Shown here: piece by piece, positions 1 to 9,385 of the stretch
How the letters are laid out: every line of letters begins with the position of its first letter
How positions within the stretch are numbered: the first letter of the stretch is position 1
DNA from: Chromera velia
Lineage: Eukaryota > Sar > Chromeraceae
NCBI GenBank assembly: GCA_018398765.1
Contig: JAHBMJ010003384.1
Location: 15,685-39,103, forward strand
Direction of reading: 5' to 3'
Length of the DNA: 23,419 nucleotides
Notes under the pieces: model-generated
The model's database searches: none
Seen by the model: only the letters and a program-made list of their open reading frames with translations
What the model was told of the DNA's origin: nothing
Translations under genes and position numbers: made by a program

Positions 1-179
1 TTTGAGAGAGCGGTAAATCGATGAAGTGTTGCTGTTAGTTACGTTTAGGCTTCTTTAAACAGTAAATTGAACAGGAAACCTTTTTTTTTTTGAAAAAACA
101 TTTTGAATTGTAGTTTGTATTTATGCATAATGATCGACTTTGTGTTTTTCTAACTAGTTCAGTTGAATCACTTCTTCAA

Positions 180-1020
180 TTAAGCCCAGTCGCCGTCTTC
201 CTCTGGCGCTTGGACACCCGCCAAGCCCCCTGCTGTCTTGAGTGATATCACCCCCCTCTTTGCTTTACAACGTTTTCTTCTTGCTCTCCTGATGCATGCT
301 GATGCCCCCCTAATAGCTGCGATCTGCAACTTAAAGTTTGTTTTTACTGCTCTTGCAATCTTGCTTGGTGCGCAGCCATTTTTGCTTGCTAACTTCCATA
401 CAATTCTCTGTACCATAGCTTGAAACGCTGGAGCCAACACGCCGTTTAACAAAATCATAAGCGGTGCGAAGTCTCGCATCATCTCTTTACACGGCTTCTC
501 ATACGTCCTCCTCTTCTCTGTTTCATACTGTGCAAGGGTGGTATGAATGCCTTGATGCAGATACGACTGCGCGTCGTGATCAAACATCCTGACATCCATC
601 ACTGTATCTCATCCTTTTATAAAGAGTAATCTGTCATCGAGGTCCCCTTCCAACCCCTCCAATACTTCTTCATCTTCTCCGACGCTGGCCTCTCTCACTT
701 TCAGAAGAAACCCGACTTTATGCCCTGCCTCTTCTAACTATTATATAGCTCCTCCACTTCCTTACCAAGCTTGTTATATCGCATATGCACCAACTCCCCT
801 GTGGTGCATTGCTCCACGTATCTGACACTCTACTCTTCCCCACACCCATCACATTTCTCTGGTGGGTCACTCACCCCCGTCCCTGTCTGCAATGCCATGT
901 GTAAGTGGAAACTCTTAAAGAAACTCACGTGTATTATGTTTCGACTTTGCCTTAAAAAACTGAAAGTCTTAAAATATCGGTTTATGTATGTATTACATAT
1001 GTGTTTCGACTTTGCCCTCA
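180..1020 (-). pseudogene. Decayed coding remnant, possibly the 3' end of a non-LTR retrotransposon (LINE)
   Basis: Read on the minus strand, 830-900 translates to a cysteine pair (CDGCGEE) that runs after an in-frame stop into SVRYVEQCTTGELVHMRYNK. The spacing C-x2-C ... C resembles the zinc-ribbon that closes many LINE reverse transcriptases, but Tyr stands where His is usual. The following stretches in shifted frames are Lys/Glu rich (KLGKEVEELYNS, then KVREASVGEDEEVLEGLEG), and then comes a 140-codon open frame at 180-602 that is basic near its end (RRARRKRCKAKRG). I do not recognise that last frame. At least two stops and one frame change separate the segments, so this is not a working gene. 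The LINE assignment is inference. An unrelated host pseudogene is the main alternative. Confidence 0.3.
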
Positions 1021-1441
1021 CAAGTTGAAAGTCCCAATTAACTAATATCTGTAAGTGTCTATGTCATATTTCGACTTTGCCCTAAAAAACTGAAAGAAAG
1101 TCTTAAAATGCAGGTTTATGTACGTATTACATATGTGTTTCGACTTTGCCTCCACAAGTTGAAAGTCCCAAATATACCCAAATGTCATTAACTAATGTGT
1201 TCATGTAAGTGTTTATATTATGTTTCGACTTTGCCCTAAAAAACCGAAAGTCTTAAAATGCAGGTTTATGTACGTATTAGATACGTGTTTCGACTTTGTC
1301 CCCATAAGTTGAAAGTCCCAAATGTACCCAAATATCATTGACTAATGTGTCCATGTAAGTGTCTATATCATGTTTCAACTTTACCCTAAAAAACTGAAAG
1401 TCTTAAAATACAGGTTTATGTACGTATTACATATGTGTTTC
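938..1441. repeat. Satellite array, left part (units of about 125-157 bp)
   Basis: Units start near 938, 1063, 1220 and 1371. Each unit has two half-repeats that both open with TTTCGACTTTGCC. The first half continues with an A-run and CTGAAAGTC, and the second with CACAAGTTGAAAGTC. Longer units carry an extra ACCCAAAT-type stretch. Each half holds inverted arms GACTTT and AAAGTC separated by about 14-15 bases. The array is interrupted at 1441 by an LTR element and resumes at 3417. Confidence 0.9.
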
Positions 1442-1765
1442 AGTTAAGCCATCTGTAGCTAAAGCTGCTAGAGCGCAAGTACCTAAGGCTTTCTTCCGTC
1501 AGAGCTCTTTAGGAAAGTCTGTCAGTTTGGTCATACAGAGAGGGACGAATGTTCTTGCTAAGCTAGAAGCTTCAATGAATGATGCACCGTCAATCGATTT
1601 GAATGCAACTAAATCAGGCACATGACGCATCGCGCAAAGCAAGCAGCCCCAGAAGGCGAAGGCATGTCATAGGGTGGCAAGCACGGCAGACTTGCACTCC
1701 GGCGCCGCCCTCAATCTCGTCTGGCCAGCGACGTACCTCAATCTCCTTTATCTTTATTCTTCACC
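1442..1765 (-). repeat. Left LTR of the 1.98 kb element (3' LTR if minus-oriented)
   Basis: About 324 bp, beginning AGTTAAGCC on the plus strand and ending TTCAC next to a C-run. It is homologous along its length to 3102-3416 and to the solo copy at 12494-12818. The right boundary is uncertain by one or two bases because it runs into the C tract. Confidence 0.85.
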
Positions 1766-1842
1766 CCCCCCCTCGATTCCGATGTGTCAAACAAGAACGG
1801 AGAGAGCGAGACATGAAAAATAAAACAAAAAAAAATAAACGT

Positions 1843-1872
1843 CAGTCGCATGCTCTAACCATTAAGCCCAGA
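1843..1872 (-). other. tRNA-like D-arm / box A fragment
   Basis: On the minus strand this reads GGCTTAATGGTTAGAGC followed by ATGCGACTGACG. That is the layout of a tRNA D-stem and loop (internal promoter box A) running into an anticodon stem start. No matching 3' anticodon strand or T-arm follows, only a T-rich tract, so it is not a complete tRNA. It may be a tRNA-derived (SINE-like) piece captured inside the LTR element, or chance. Confidence 0.3.
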
Positions 1873-3101
1873 ATCTTTTTTCTCTTCCCCCACTGATCGT
1901 TTGTCATAGCAATGCATGCCGAAAATGCAATTCATGCTCTTCCCGCAAGTCCAAAAGATCGTCGCTTGTCAGATCCTGACGATAGAGAAACTATATGATA
2001 AGCTATCAACCACATGCGCAGACGAAGATATGTATTGAAGAAGAAAAAACTGTAATGAACTCAACAGTGGGCAAATCTGGCCTTGAACGCTGCCTCCCCT
2101 CCAGGATAGTCCTAGAAAGGGTCGAAGTTGCCCCCCCCCTCTTTGTTCTCCTCGGAAGTCGAGGAGACGGTGGTTATCTCTGAACCCTCCCCCTCAGTGG
2201 CACATGCTGCCTTGTAGATGCGGATATCCTGAAGTACAAAAAGAAGCTCAGAATAGTTGAACACGATGTTGACATGACCACCCCCGTGCCTAACTAACTC
2301 TTGGAGCTCAGCTCTGCAGGAAACCGCAAGAAACGTTAGCCATTCTCACTCTCTCTTCTAAGAAGCAAACCTTCTCCTTCTTTTCATTCCCTTTCCCCCC
2401 CTCTTTCTCTTTTTCCTTCTCACTCTGGTATGCACACGGATGGACGTTGACTGGCAGAAGACACGGAGACGGCCAAGTACAGATGGAAAAGTTATGAAGA
2501 ATCCCCCTCCCCAAAGAGATGCTTCTGAAACCTTGCCTTCCTCAGTAATCCTTGGCAAGCAGACAAGCGATGTCATAGTAGAAAAGTTGCAGCACTCTCA
2601 ACTCTTAGCCGCCCGGAAAGCACCTGCGAGCAGATGGTACACTGACGGCTCAGTACGGTCCAGGCAGCAACTTGTGGTACTAGCTGAGAGAAGGGCAGCT
2701 CTCGGCAGAAATAGTGGCAATCATGCTACTGGTGGTCCTTGTCCACTTGCTCGATCTGAGTGAAGTAGTTTAAGATAGGTATCGGAAGAGTTTGGAGAAA
2801 GAATAGAGACTCAGTTTTCCTTTTGGCATCCACGTTGGGGTCTCTCACAAACAAACATCTCAGTGTACCTCTTGCTCCCGTCTCAAGCCAGCAGCTGTCT
2901 CTCCCCGATGCAGACATGATTTAAGCGATTAGCAAACACCATGTTAAAGATCAAGCAGTATCCAGCAGGAGAGATAGGAGTCTGATGAGAAGAAGAAGAT
3001 GTGTGAGTGAAGCGGTGTTCTTAGGCATTGTGAAAAAGTAGGGTGGAGACGGAAAGAAACGTTTGGAAGAAAGACTTGGAAAACCTGGGGTTGTTCTCCA
3101 C
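1873..3101. other. Interior of the 1.98 kb LTR element with no recognised gag/pol
   Basis: Only short open frames are present. One plus-strand stretch near 2600-2770 has an RNase H-like signature (WYTDGS), antisense to the presumed element direction and broken. Pyrimidine-rich runs occur at 2346-2425. I see no further domain. Confidence 0.5.
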
Positions 3102-3416
3102 AGTTAAGCCATGTGTAGCTAGAGCTGCTAGAGCGCAAGTACCCAAGGCTTTCTTCCGTCAGAGTTCTTTAGGAAAGTCTATCAGTTCGGTCATACAGAG
3201 AGAGACAAACGTTTTTGCTAAGCTAGAAGTTTCAATGAATGATGCACCGTCAATCGATCTAAATGTAACCAAATCAGGCGCATGACGCATCGTGCAAAAC
3301 AAGCAGCCCCAGAAAGCGAAGGCATATCGTAGCGCCCGGTGCTGCCCGCCGCAGCAGACCCGTACTGGCGTCTGGCCCGCAACTGGTTCCAATCTCCTCT
3401 ATCCGCATTCTTCACT
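3102..3416 (-). repeat. Right LTR of the 1.98 kb element (5' LTR if minus-oriented)
   Basis: 315 bp, AGTTAAGCC ... TTCACT on the plus strand, immediately followed by the target duplication GTTTC and then satellite. The final third differs strongly from the other two copies, while the first two thirds align closely. Confidence 0.85.
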
Positions 3417-3612
3417 GTTTCGACTTTGCACCCACAAGTTAAAAGTCCCAAATGACTAATGTGTGTAAGTGTCTATGTCATGTTTCGACTTTGCCCTGAA
3501 AAACTAAAAGAAAGTCTTAAAATGCAGGTTTATGTTCGTATTACATATGTGTTTCGACTTTGCCCCCACAAGTTGAAAGTCCCAAATGACTAATGTATGT
3601 AAGTATCTATAT
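3417..3612. repeat. Satellite array, right part
   Basis: The same half-repeats as at 938-1441 resume here, with TTTCGACTTTGC at about 3418, 3483 and 3551. The array ends near a TATCTATATAGCTAGC stretch. Confidence 0.85.
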
Positions 3613-4302
3613 AGCTAGCAAAAGATGCGATAATAACTTAACGGCAGAAACTAGGAATTAGTAAGTATATATATCCTATATACCCTATATTACGCGTTCC
3701 GTATGCGGGCCGTAGTATGTTGTAGTATGTTGGGACGTGCTATGAACACCCGAACCTCCGTAAGATCGAGCTCGTGGCGTCTCCTAATATCTCCTAAGAC
3801 TCTCTTTGCGTTGGTTTTTTTTTTTTTTTAATGCATTCGGTTTAGTCTGGAAGCGTTGTTCGGTATGTCGGTCAGAACCGCGAGCCGGGCCTCAATCATC
3901 ATTCCGGGGCCGCGGGGCACGCATATGTTCTCATGCACGGTTTCTTTGTATCCGTATCGGCCCGAGGCCACGAGTTGCCTCGATGTCGCATGGCCTGCAG
4001 CAAAAAGACGTGGAGCCATGCATTCGAAGCATGCAGCAGGTTACCAACGAGTCCACTAATAGCCACTATGATTTGTTTCGACGCTGCGGCGCTCATGCAG
4101 AGATCATATGTCTTAGAGACACGTCCTTGGGCACATGTCACACGAGACAGCAGCAAGCTTTTATCGTTCTCCTAGTTGGACTTTGATTCCTTGTCTATCG
4201 ACCTCAGTCTGACTGTGCCGTCTCCTCTGACCTTCAATTGCTGTACTACGATACCCGCGTCTCTACCACAAGAACAGATGCTTTGACAGCTACTCAAGTG
4301 AT
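3613..4302. other. Spacer upstream of the esterase-like gene
   Basis: It contains a TA-rich patch (3660-3692), a duplicated GTAGTATGTT, a 13-base T run near 3817 and mixed sequence. Several overlapping frames are open, but none shows a recognisable domain. A promoter for the gene at 4303 would lie here, but I see no motif I can defend. Confidence 0.4.
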
Positions 4303-5264
4303 ATGCGGGCTCATTATTGTTTTCTGGTGCTTTTTGCATTCTCTGTGGCGACTGCAATTCTTGCCGCTGATGCGGAGACTAGTGCGGAGACAGCAGCACC
4401 GTCAAGTAATGCTGAACCTGGAACATACTTCCTCTCTCTTCGTCGCGCCAATGACACCGTTCTCCATCTGCCGCCACAGGTAAAAGCAGCACAATACTCC
4501 GAAGAGAAGATCCCCGTGTTGGTAGGGCTGCACGGTATGGGCGAGAACTTCCCCTCAAACTTCCAGAGGGAGACGGCCTTCGACGAGACGGCAGATCGAC
4601 TGGGGGCAGCCACACTCTACCCCTTGGGCTCCCCCAGTGTTGCTCCATCCCTGACAGGGCACACCTGGAACGCCGGTGCGTGCTGTCTGTCGGTAGAGGA
4701 CGATGAATCCTTTTTGGTCTCCGTTCTACAGAACATCACTCAGTTGGTGCCGGGTGCAGATCCCTCGAGGGTGTAATTTTTTGGGTTCAGTGCAGGAGGC
4801 GTGATGAGTCACACGATGTCATGCAAGCACAGTGACAAAGTGGCTGCGATTGTCTCAGTCGCTGGGCCGTTGGAGACGGCAAAGGCGTGCAAGCCCGAGG
4901 ACCCGTTCCTGTCCTGCACATCCATGGAACGGCAGACCCTGTGTTTCCCTACGGAGGTCTGGTTTTCAGGGGGGCGAAACAAACGCTGCAGGAGTGGACT
5001 CAGATCAATCAGTGTGGGAAAGAGGGGCCTGCACAGAGATTCCTCAGCTGGAGGGCCACGGAGCAGGTCTGGTCGGGGTGCAGGGCCACCGTGCAGCATG
5101 TGAAGATAAACTTCGGGGTCCATACCTGGCCGCCTGCGGACATCAAGCCCAACGACTATATCGCCAACTTTCTGTTGCAATTTCATATCGAGTCTCCACC
5201 TTTGTACGATCAGGGCCCGCATAGTCCCGAAAAGTTTTCACAGGAACAAGAACTCCTTCAATAG
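4303..5264 (+). pseudogene. Secreted PHB-depolymerase / feruloyl-esterase-like alpha/beta hydrolase, interrupted
   Basis: Ser hydrolase of the LpqC/PHB-depolymerase-like esterase family, which cleaves ester bonds in polyesters or aromatic esters outside the cell. The start at 4303 gives a clear signal peptide: hydrophobic residues 6-20 ending in an Ala-rich cleavage region. The following landmarks are visible: PVLVGLHGMGEN (oxyanion strand), HTWNAGACC (the family's WNAG-CC motif), the nucleophile elbow GFSAGG with Ser at 4789, HGTADPVFPYGG with the catalytic Asp at 4935, and GVHTWP with the catalytic His at 5121. Length (about 320 codons) is normal. Two lesions are present. A TAA at 4774-4776 sits just before the nucleophile strand, where the family has an aromatic residue (Tyr). 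A frame change near 4890-4900, consistent with loss of one base, lies before the Asp motif. No intron explains either lesion. The gene is a recent pseudogene, or the read carries two errors. It is intronless and bacterial in type, so horizontal origin is possible. Confidence 0.8.
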
Positions 5265-6512
5265 GTGGAAAATGTGAAAATTTATCGGTCACAATGAACG
5301 GCGTCGAACGCGGCGACGCAGCCCGAATCGCCCGATCGGTCCTGCTGCCTCCTGCATCCATGGGCTCATTCATGTTGTCATGATTTTGGGGTCGTGGCTA
5401 GCAAGGGGACAATATCGAAGCTTTTATACATTGTACCATAGCCTATTAGCGTCCTCAGGCTCATCATCATCACACGCTGGGGGCATTGCAAGTTTGGGCG
5501 CTTGCAAGTTTATCATCTCACAGCCATACAACTTTGTCACTATAGCTTTGCCAATCTTTGCCAGCAATTTTGAGTAGATTCAGCCTATTTCTAGGTGTTT
5601 AGCCTGTGCTGGTCAGCATTTGGCTGCAATTTCGGCACTAGTTTCGGCATGGATTGAAATAGATTGAAATTCCCTGAAGTTCTGAAGATTTTGCTAGAGA
5701 TTTTGATCCGTCGGCGTAACATATACTTTGTTAGTCCATTGATTGGTGCTCGATTAATTTCCTAATCCTAATCCTACAGTTTTATGATATCACAAATGTA
5801 GCGTAGTATATTTACATTTTTAAAGGTAAATCCATTTAATATAATCGAGAATATGATGTAATCACTCTTGATCTAAGGATCTTATCGAATCAGTTTGAAT
5901 CTAGGTTTAAATATAATTCACTCAATTCCAACCTATAATTTCCAGGGCGAACAGTCTATTCATGACTTAAATTATATATATAACCAACCATTAAATAAAC
6001 AACTTCGATGTGACTGAAAGTTAGAATTCTGAGTTTGAGATATACTGTGCTGCGAAAAAGGGTGCATGCAGCCGAAGGTGTGCATGCAGCCGAATACAGC
6101 CGAAGGTGCAGCTTTGAAAGATCGAGCAAATGAAGATGATCAGATGATCGCGGTATGCGATCCACTGCCAATCCCAGCCTGTTTCCAAAACAAACAACAG
6201 ATGTAGAGTGAACGTTTCCAAAAGGACAGACAACTTCGATGCAAGCAGAGTCTTAGCAGACAGAGAACATTGTGCTCAATGCATCTGGATTGCCTGTCTC
6301 TGCATCCCTTCCCTTGTTGCAACAGGGAGACGGACATAGATTAAGAGCACAGGAAGTTTCGGAAAGGGAGGCGGACCGCCCCTTGCCGACTTCATCCGCA
6401 CCAACGAGAAATCGGGAAGCAAATCGTTACATTGGGAAACGGTTTAAGGAAAAGATCCGTTTCTAGACGGCCATCACACATACAGCTAGTGAGCGCATTG
6501 CATGGCCTGCAG
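5265..6512. other. Intergenic region between the esterase-like gene and the CNNM-like gene
   Basis: AT-rich for much of 5690-6010, with no domain-bearing frame. A short imperfect tandem (GCATGCAGCCGAA-type, 6062-6110) is the only structure I see. The 3' ends of the two flanking genes converge here, so both terminators or poly(A) signals should lie in this stretch. None could be assigned. Confidence 0.4.
6062..6110. repeat. Short tandem repeat of a GCATGCAGCCGAA-type unit
   Basis: TGCATGCAGCCGAA occurs twice, 18 bases apart, followed by a partial third copy CAGCCGAAGGTG. Repeats of this size are common in spacer DNA, and no function is indicated. Confidence 0.6.
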
Positions 6513-9345
6513 TCAGTCTTCCATTCGCCGGTAGGCGAATTCCTCATCTTCATCCTCTGCCCCCCTTCCTTCCTTTGGCTTCTCCACGTCCGACTTGACT
6601 CTGCTGTTGCTGTTCTTGCTGGTCCCCGCACTTCTGACCTCCTGCCCTCCCCTATCAGGGGAAGAGCTGCCGACGCTCTGGCCTGAATACACCTGCCTCG
6701 AGGGTAGCCCCCCCGACTGCTTTCTGTTGGGGATTCTGGGACCGCCTGCCAACAGAAGGGGGTGCGTACACTCTCCTGACGCAGTGTGGTGAGGGAGTTT
6801 GGGGGTCTTCGAGGAGGCGGCAGAGTCGTCTGGTGTCTCCTCTTCGGTATGGCGGGGGAGACGGCCGTCGCCGTCTCTCCCTCTTCCGGCCATGATGTGC
6901 ATATCAGACAGGTGCTTGGAGCGGCTGGGGAGATCCAAAGGACGCCCCCCATTCGCGGCTATTGAAGAAGCGGTTTCCTTGGGTGCAAGTTCGAATTCCA
7001 TCTGGCTGTTGGGGGGGACAAGGCTGTTTGCAATCACGGCGGCTAGACTCTCACCCCCCTCCCCCAGGCCGGCATTGGACCGGGTCCGTCTGAAAGACCT
7101 GTGGGGTTTCCTCTGTCGGATCAACTCATTGGAGGGAAGGACCGGAATTCCGAATTGGGGTCGGGGGACAGACACAGTCGCGGCGGTACCTTGCGCCGGT
7201 GCCTGGACGGGAATGTGTGTGGGCATCAACTTGCCTGTACCGTCAGGCTGCGGGGTGGAGACGGTGATGGGGGTCAGATTGGCGGATGTGGCCACTCCAG
7301 CCGGAACTGCGGGGGCACTTGCAGACACTGCAGTGGCAGTGGATCCTCTCTGACCTTCCTCGTCCTGTAAGGCGCCCGATGCTGATGCTGCTGCTCCTCC
7401 TGGAACAACTTTGGCTGAGGGGCCGAGGGGTAGGGGGGGAACCGGGCGGCTCTTTCTGTCGAGAAGGTGAACGCGCACTCCCCCCTGGGATGACTGCTGA
7501 GAGGGTCTCTCTCCAGATCTTCTCTCTCTCAGGGAAGTCGCCACGCGGGGCGGCGCCTGTGAAAGAGAGGACGGTGCGTTGGCTTCGGCAGCTGCGGCCT
7601 CGCCCTCAGCAACAGAAACGATGCCGGCTGAGTGTCTGCATGCAGGGAGAAGCCTCCAGCATGTGATGAAGCGTGTGTGTGCAAACACAGGAAGACAACA
7701 AAAAACGAAACCAAAGGGGGAAAGGGAGGAGAGAAAAGCCGAAAAGCTGTTTTTCCTTTCTGCTCTGCAGCAAGAGAGAGAAAAGAGGAAAAGGGGTGGA
7801 TATGGGGACCAGGCCAGAGACGCCAGTCACGCACGATGGAGGGTCACATTACTCTGTTGTTTTCCTGCCCATCCGATTCGACTCCCCCTCCCTCCCTATG
7901 TCCCATGCTGCCCGTTTTTCTTCCTCTCCTTCTTTTACTTCCCCATGCTGCCCGTTTTTCTTCCTCTCCTTCTTTTACTTCCCCATGCTGCCCGTTCCTG
8001 TCTTCCCTTTTCATTTGCTGTGCAGCGCTTTTCATGTCCGCTTCTTGTACCTACTGTCGCAAAGTGGAGGGAGTCCTTTTTTTTTTGTCAGCTGGAGATT
8101 CTGCCTCGATAATAGTCTTTTTTCCCAGACCCTGGCTATCTGTGTGCTTGTTTATGTGCCCGAATGCCTAATCAACTGACCGTTCGAGAGATCTCTTTCT
8201 CTGTGCGGTTGTTCTCTTCTCCTGGAGTTTTTTGGGCAGATCCAGGAGCGTGACTCTTCCTGTGGAGGGATCCCTTGGGTCGAATTCATCAAAGATGGGC
8301 TCCTGGATGAGCTCCTCAATCACGTCCTCCAGCGTCACGATGCCAAGAAGGTTGCAGTGCTCTGGAACGTCCTCCCTTTCCTCCAGGGCCTTTGCGTACT
8401 CCTCACTCTCCCGGGAGATCAGACAAATGTGAGAGAGCCCAACCTGGAACCTGCACATACACACATCCACACATACATACGCATACGCATACGCATACGC
8501 ATACGCATACACACATACATACATACACATATCCACACACAATCTGTCTGTCTATCTCTCTTTCTCACTCCCTGCCTCTCCCCCCCCCGACACACACACA
8601 CACACACACACAGAAAGACACAGACACACACCACGAAAAGCTGCTTGAGAGAAGCACACGGCCGAACAAACGTGCCACGACTCCAGGAAGGAAGGAAGGA
8701 AGGAAGGAAGGAAGGAACCCTTACAAGGAAGGACCTGCCTGAGGGGAGGGGAGACACGAGGCCTCCCTCCCTCCCTCCCTCCCTCCCTCCCGCTTTTCTC
8801 TGCTGTCAAACCAGATAGATAGCTCATCACACCCGCGTCTGGGACAGGAGAGATCTTCGTTCCTGTGACAGGCAGGCATTCGGTTCTTGTAGCATCGAGC
8901 ACGTTTGGCATGCTTGAGAATCAGAAGAAACGACTCCATGTCCTCCTTCCTATCACAGAAAAGAAAGTCGTTCCTGTCCCAAGCGCGAAACAAACAAACA
9001 AAAAAACAAAGACACAGGAGGGCTCTCCCTCCCTCCCTCCCTCCCTCTCTCTGCATGGTGCCAAAAAAGCCAGCCAGCCATCCGACCGACCTGTTCAGAG
9101 TATCGTAAATCGACGCATCTGGAGAGGCCACGATGGGGTTCGTGTGAACGAAGTCCTTCACTGGATGCCCCGCGTTGGGGTCAATGACGATCAGCTGCTT
9201 GGAGAGAAGGACACCAACCACATTCTCACGACGTCCTCGGTAGACGGGAACGCGGCTGTGCCCAGCACGCACCAAATCCTGCGAGAGAGCGTGCAAGCAT
9301 GTAGGGAGGCAAAAAGGGAAAAAGAGACCCCGCGTTTCTAAAATT

Positions 9346-9385
<40 letters not shown>

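Larger units (their letters stand above)
1442..3416 (-). mobile_element. Non-autonomous LTR retroelement (about 1.98 kb) inserted into the satellite
   Basis: Terminal direct repeats at 1442-1765 and 3102-3416 bound the element. It is flanked by the perfect 5-bp target duplication GTTTC (1437-1441 and 3417-3421), and removing it restores an uninterrupted satellite unit. Polarity is probably minus. A purine tract (GAGGGGGGGGG on the minus strand, about 1764-1774) abuts the left LTR, and a TGG-starting primer-site candidate lies one base inside the right LTR (about 3083-3100). The 1.3 kb interior has no recognisable gag or pol on the element's own strand, so it is a LARD/TRIM-like derivative needing proteins from elsewhere. 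The LTRs differ at many sites, including one strongly diverged block, so the insertion is fairly old or the LTRs were rearranged. It is a fossil. Confidence 0.8.

Noticed and set aside
938-1440. Possible CRISPR-like array
   Set aside because: The units are tandem satellite with similar spacers and variable length in a eukaryotic context. There are no unique spacers and no cas genes.
3806-4186. Plus-strand open frame of 126 codons before the esterase-like gene
   Set aside because: It starts in a T homopolymer, has no domain and overlaps equally long frames on both strands.
8865-9341. Plus-strand open frame of 158 codons across the CNNM-like gene
   Set aside because: It is antisense to a phase-consistent exon with CBS motifs and runs through intron microsatellites.
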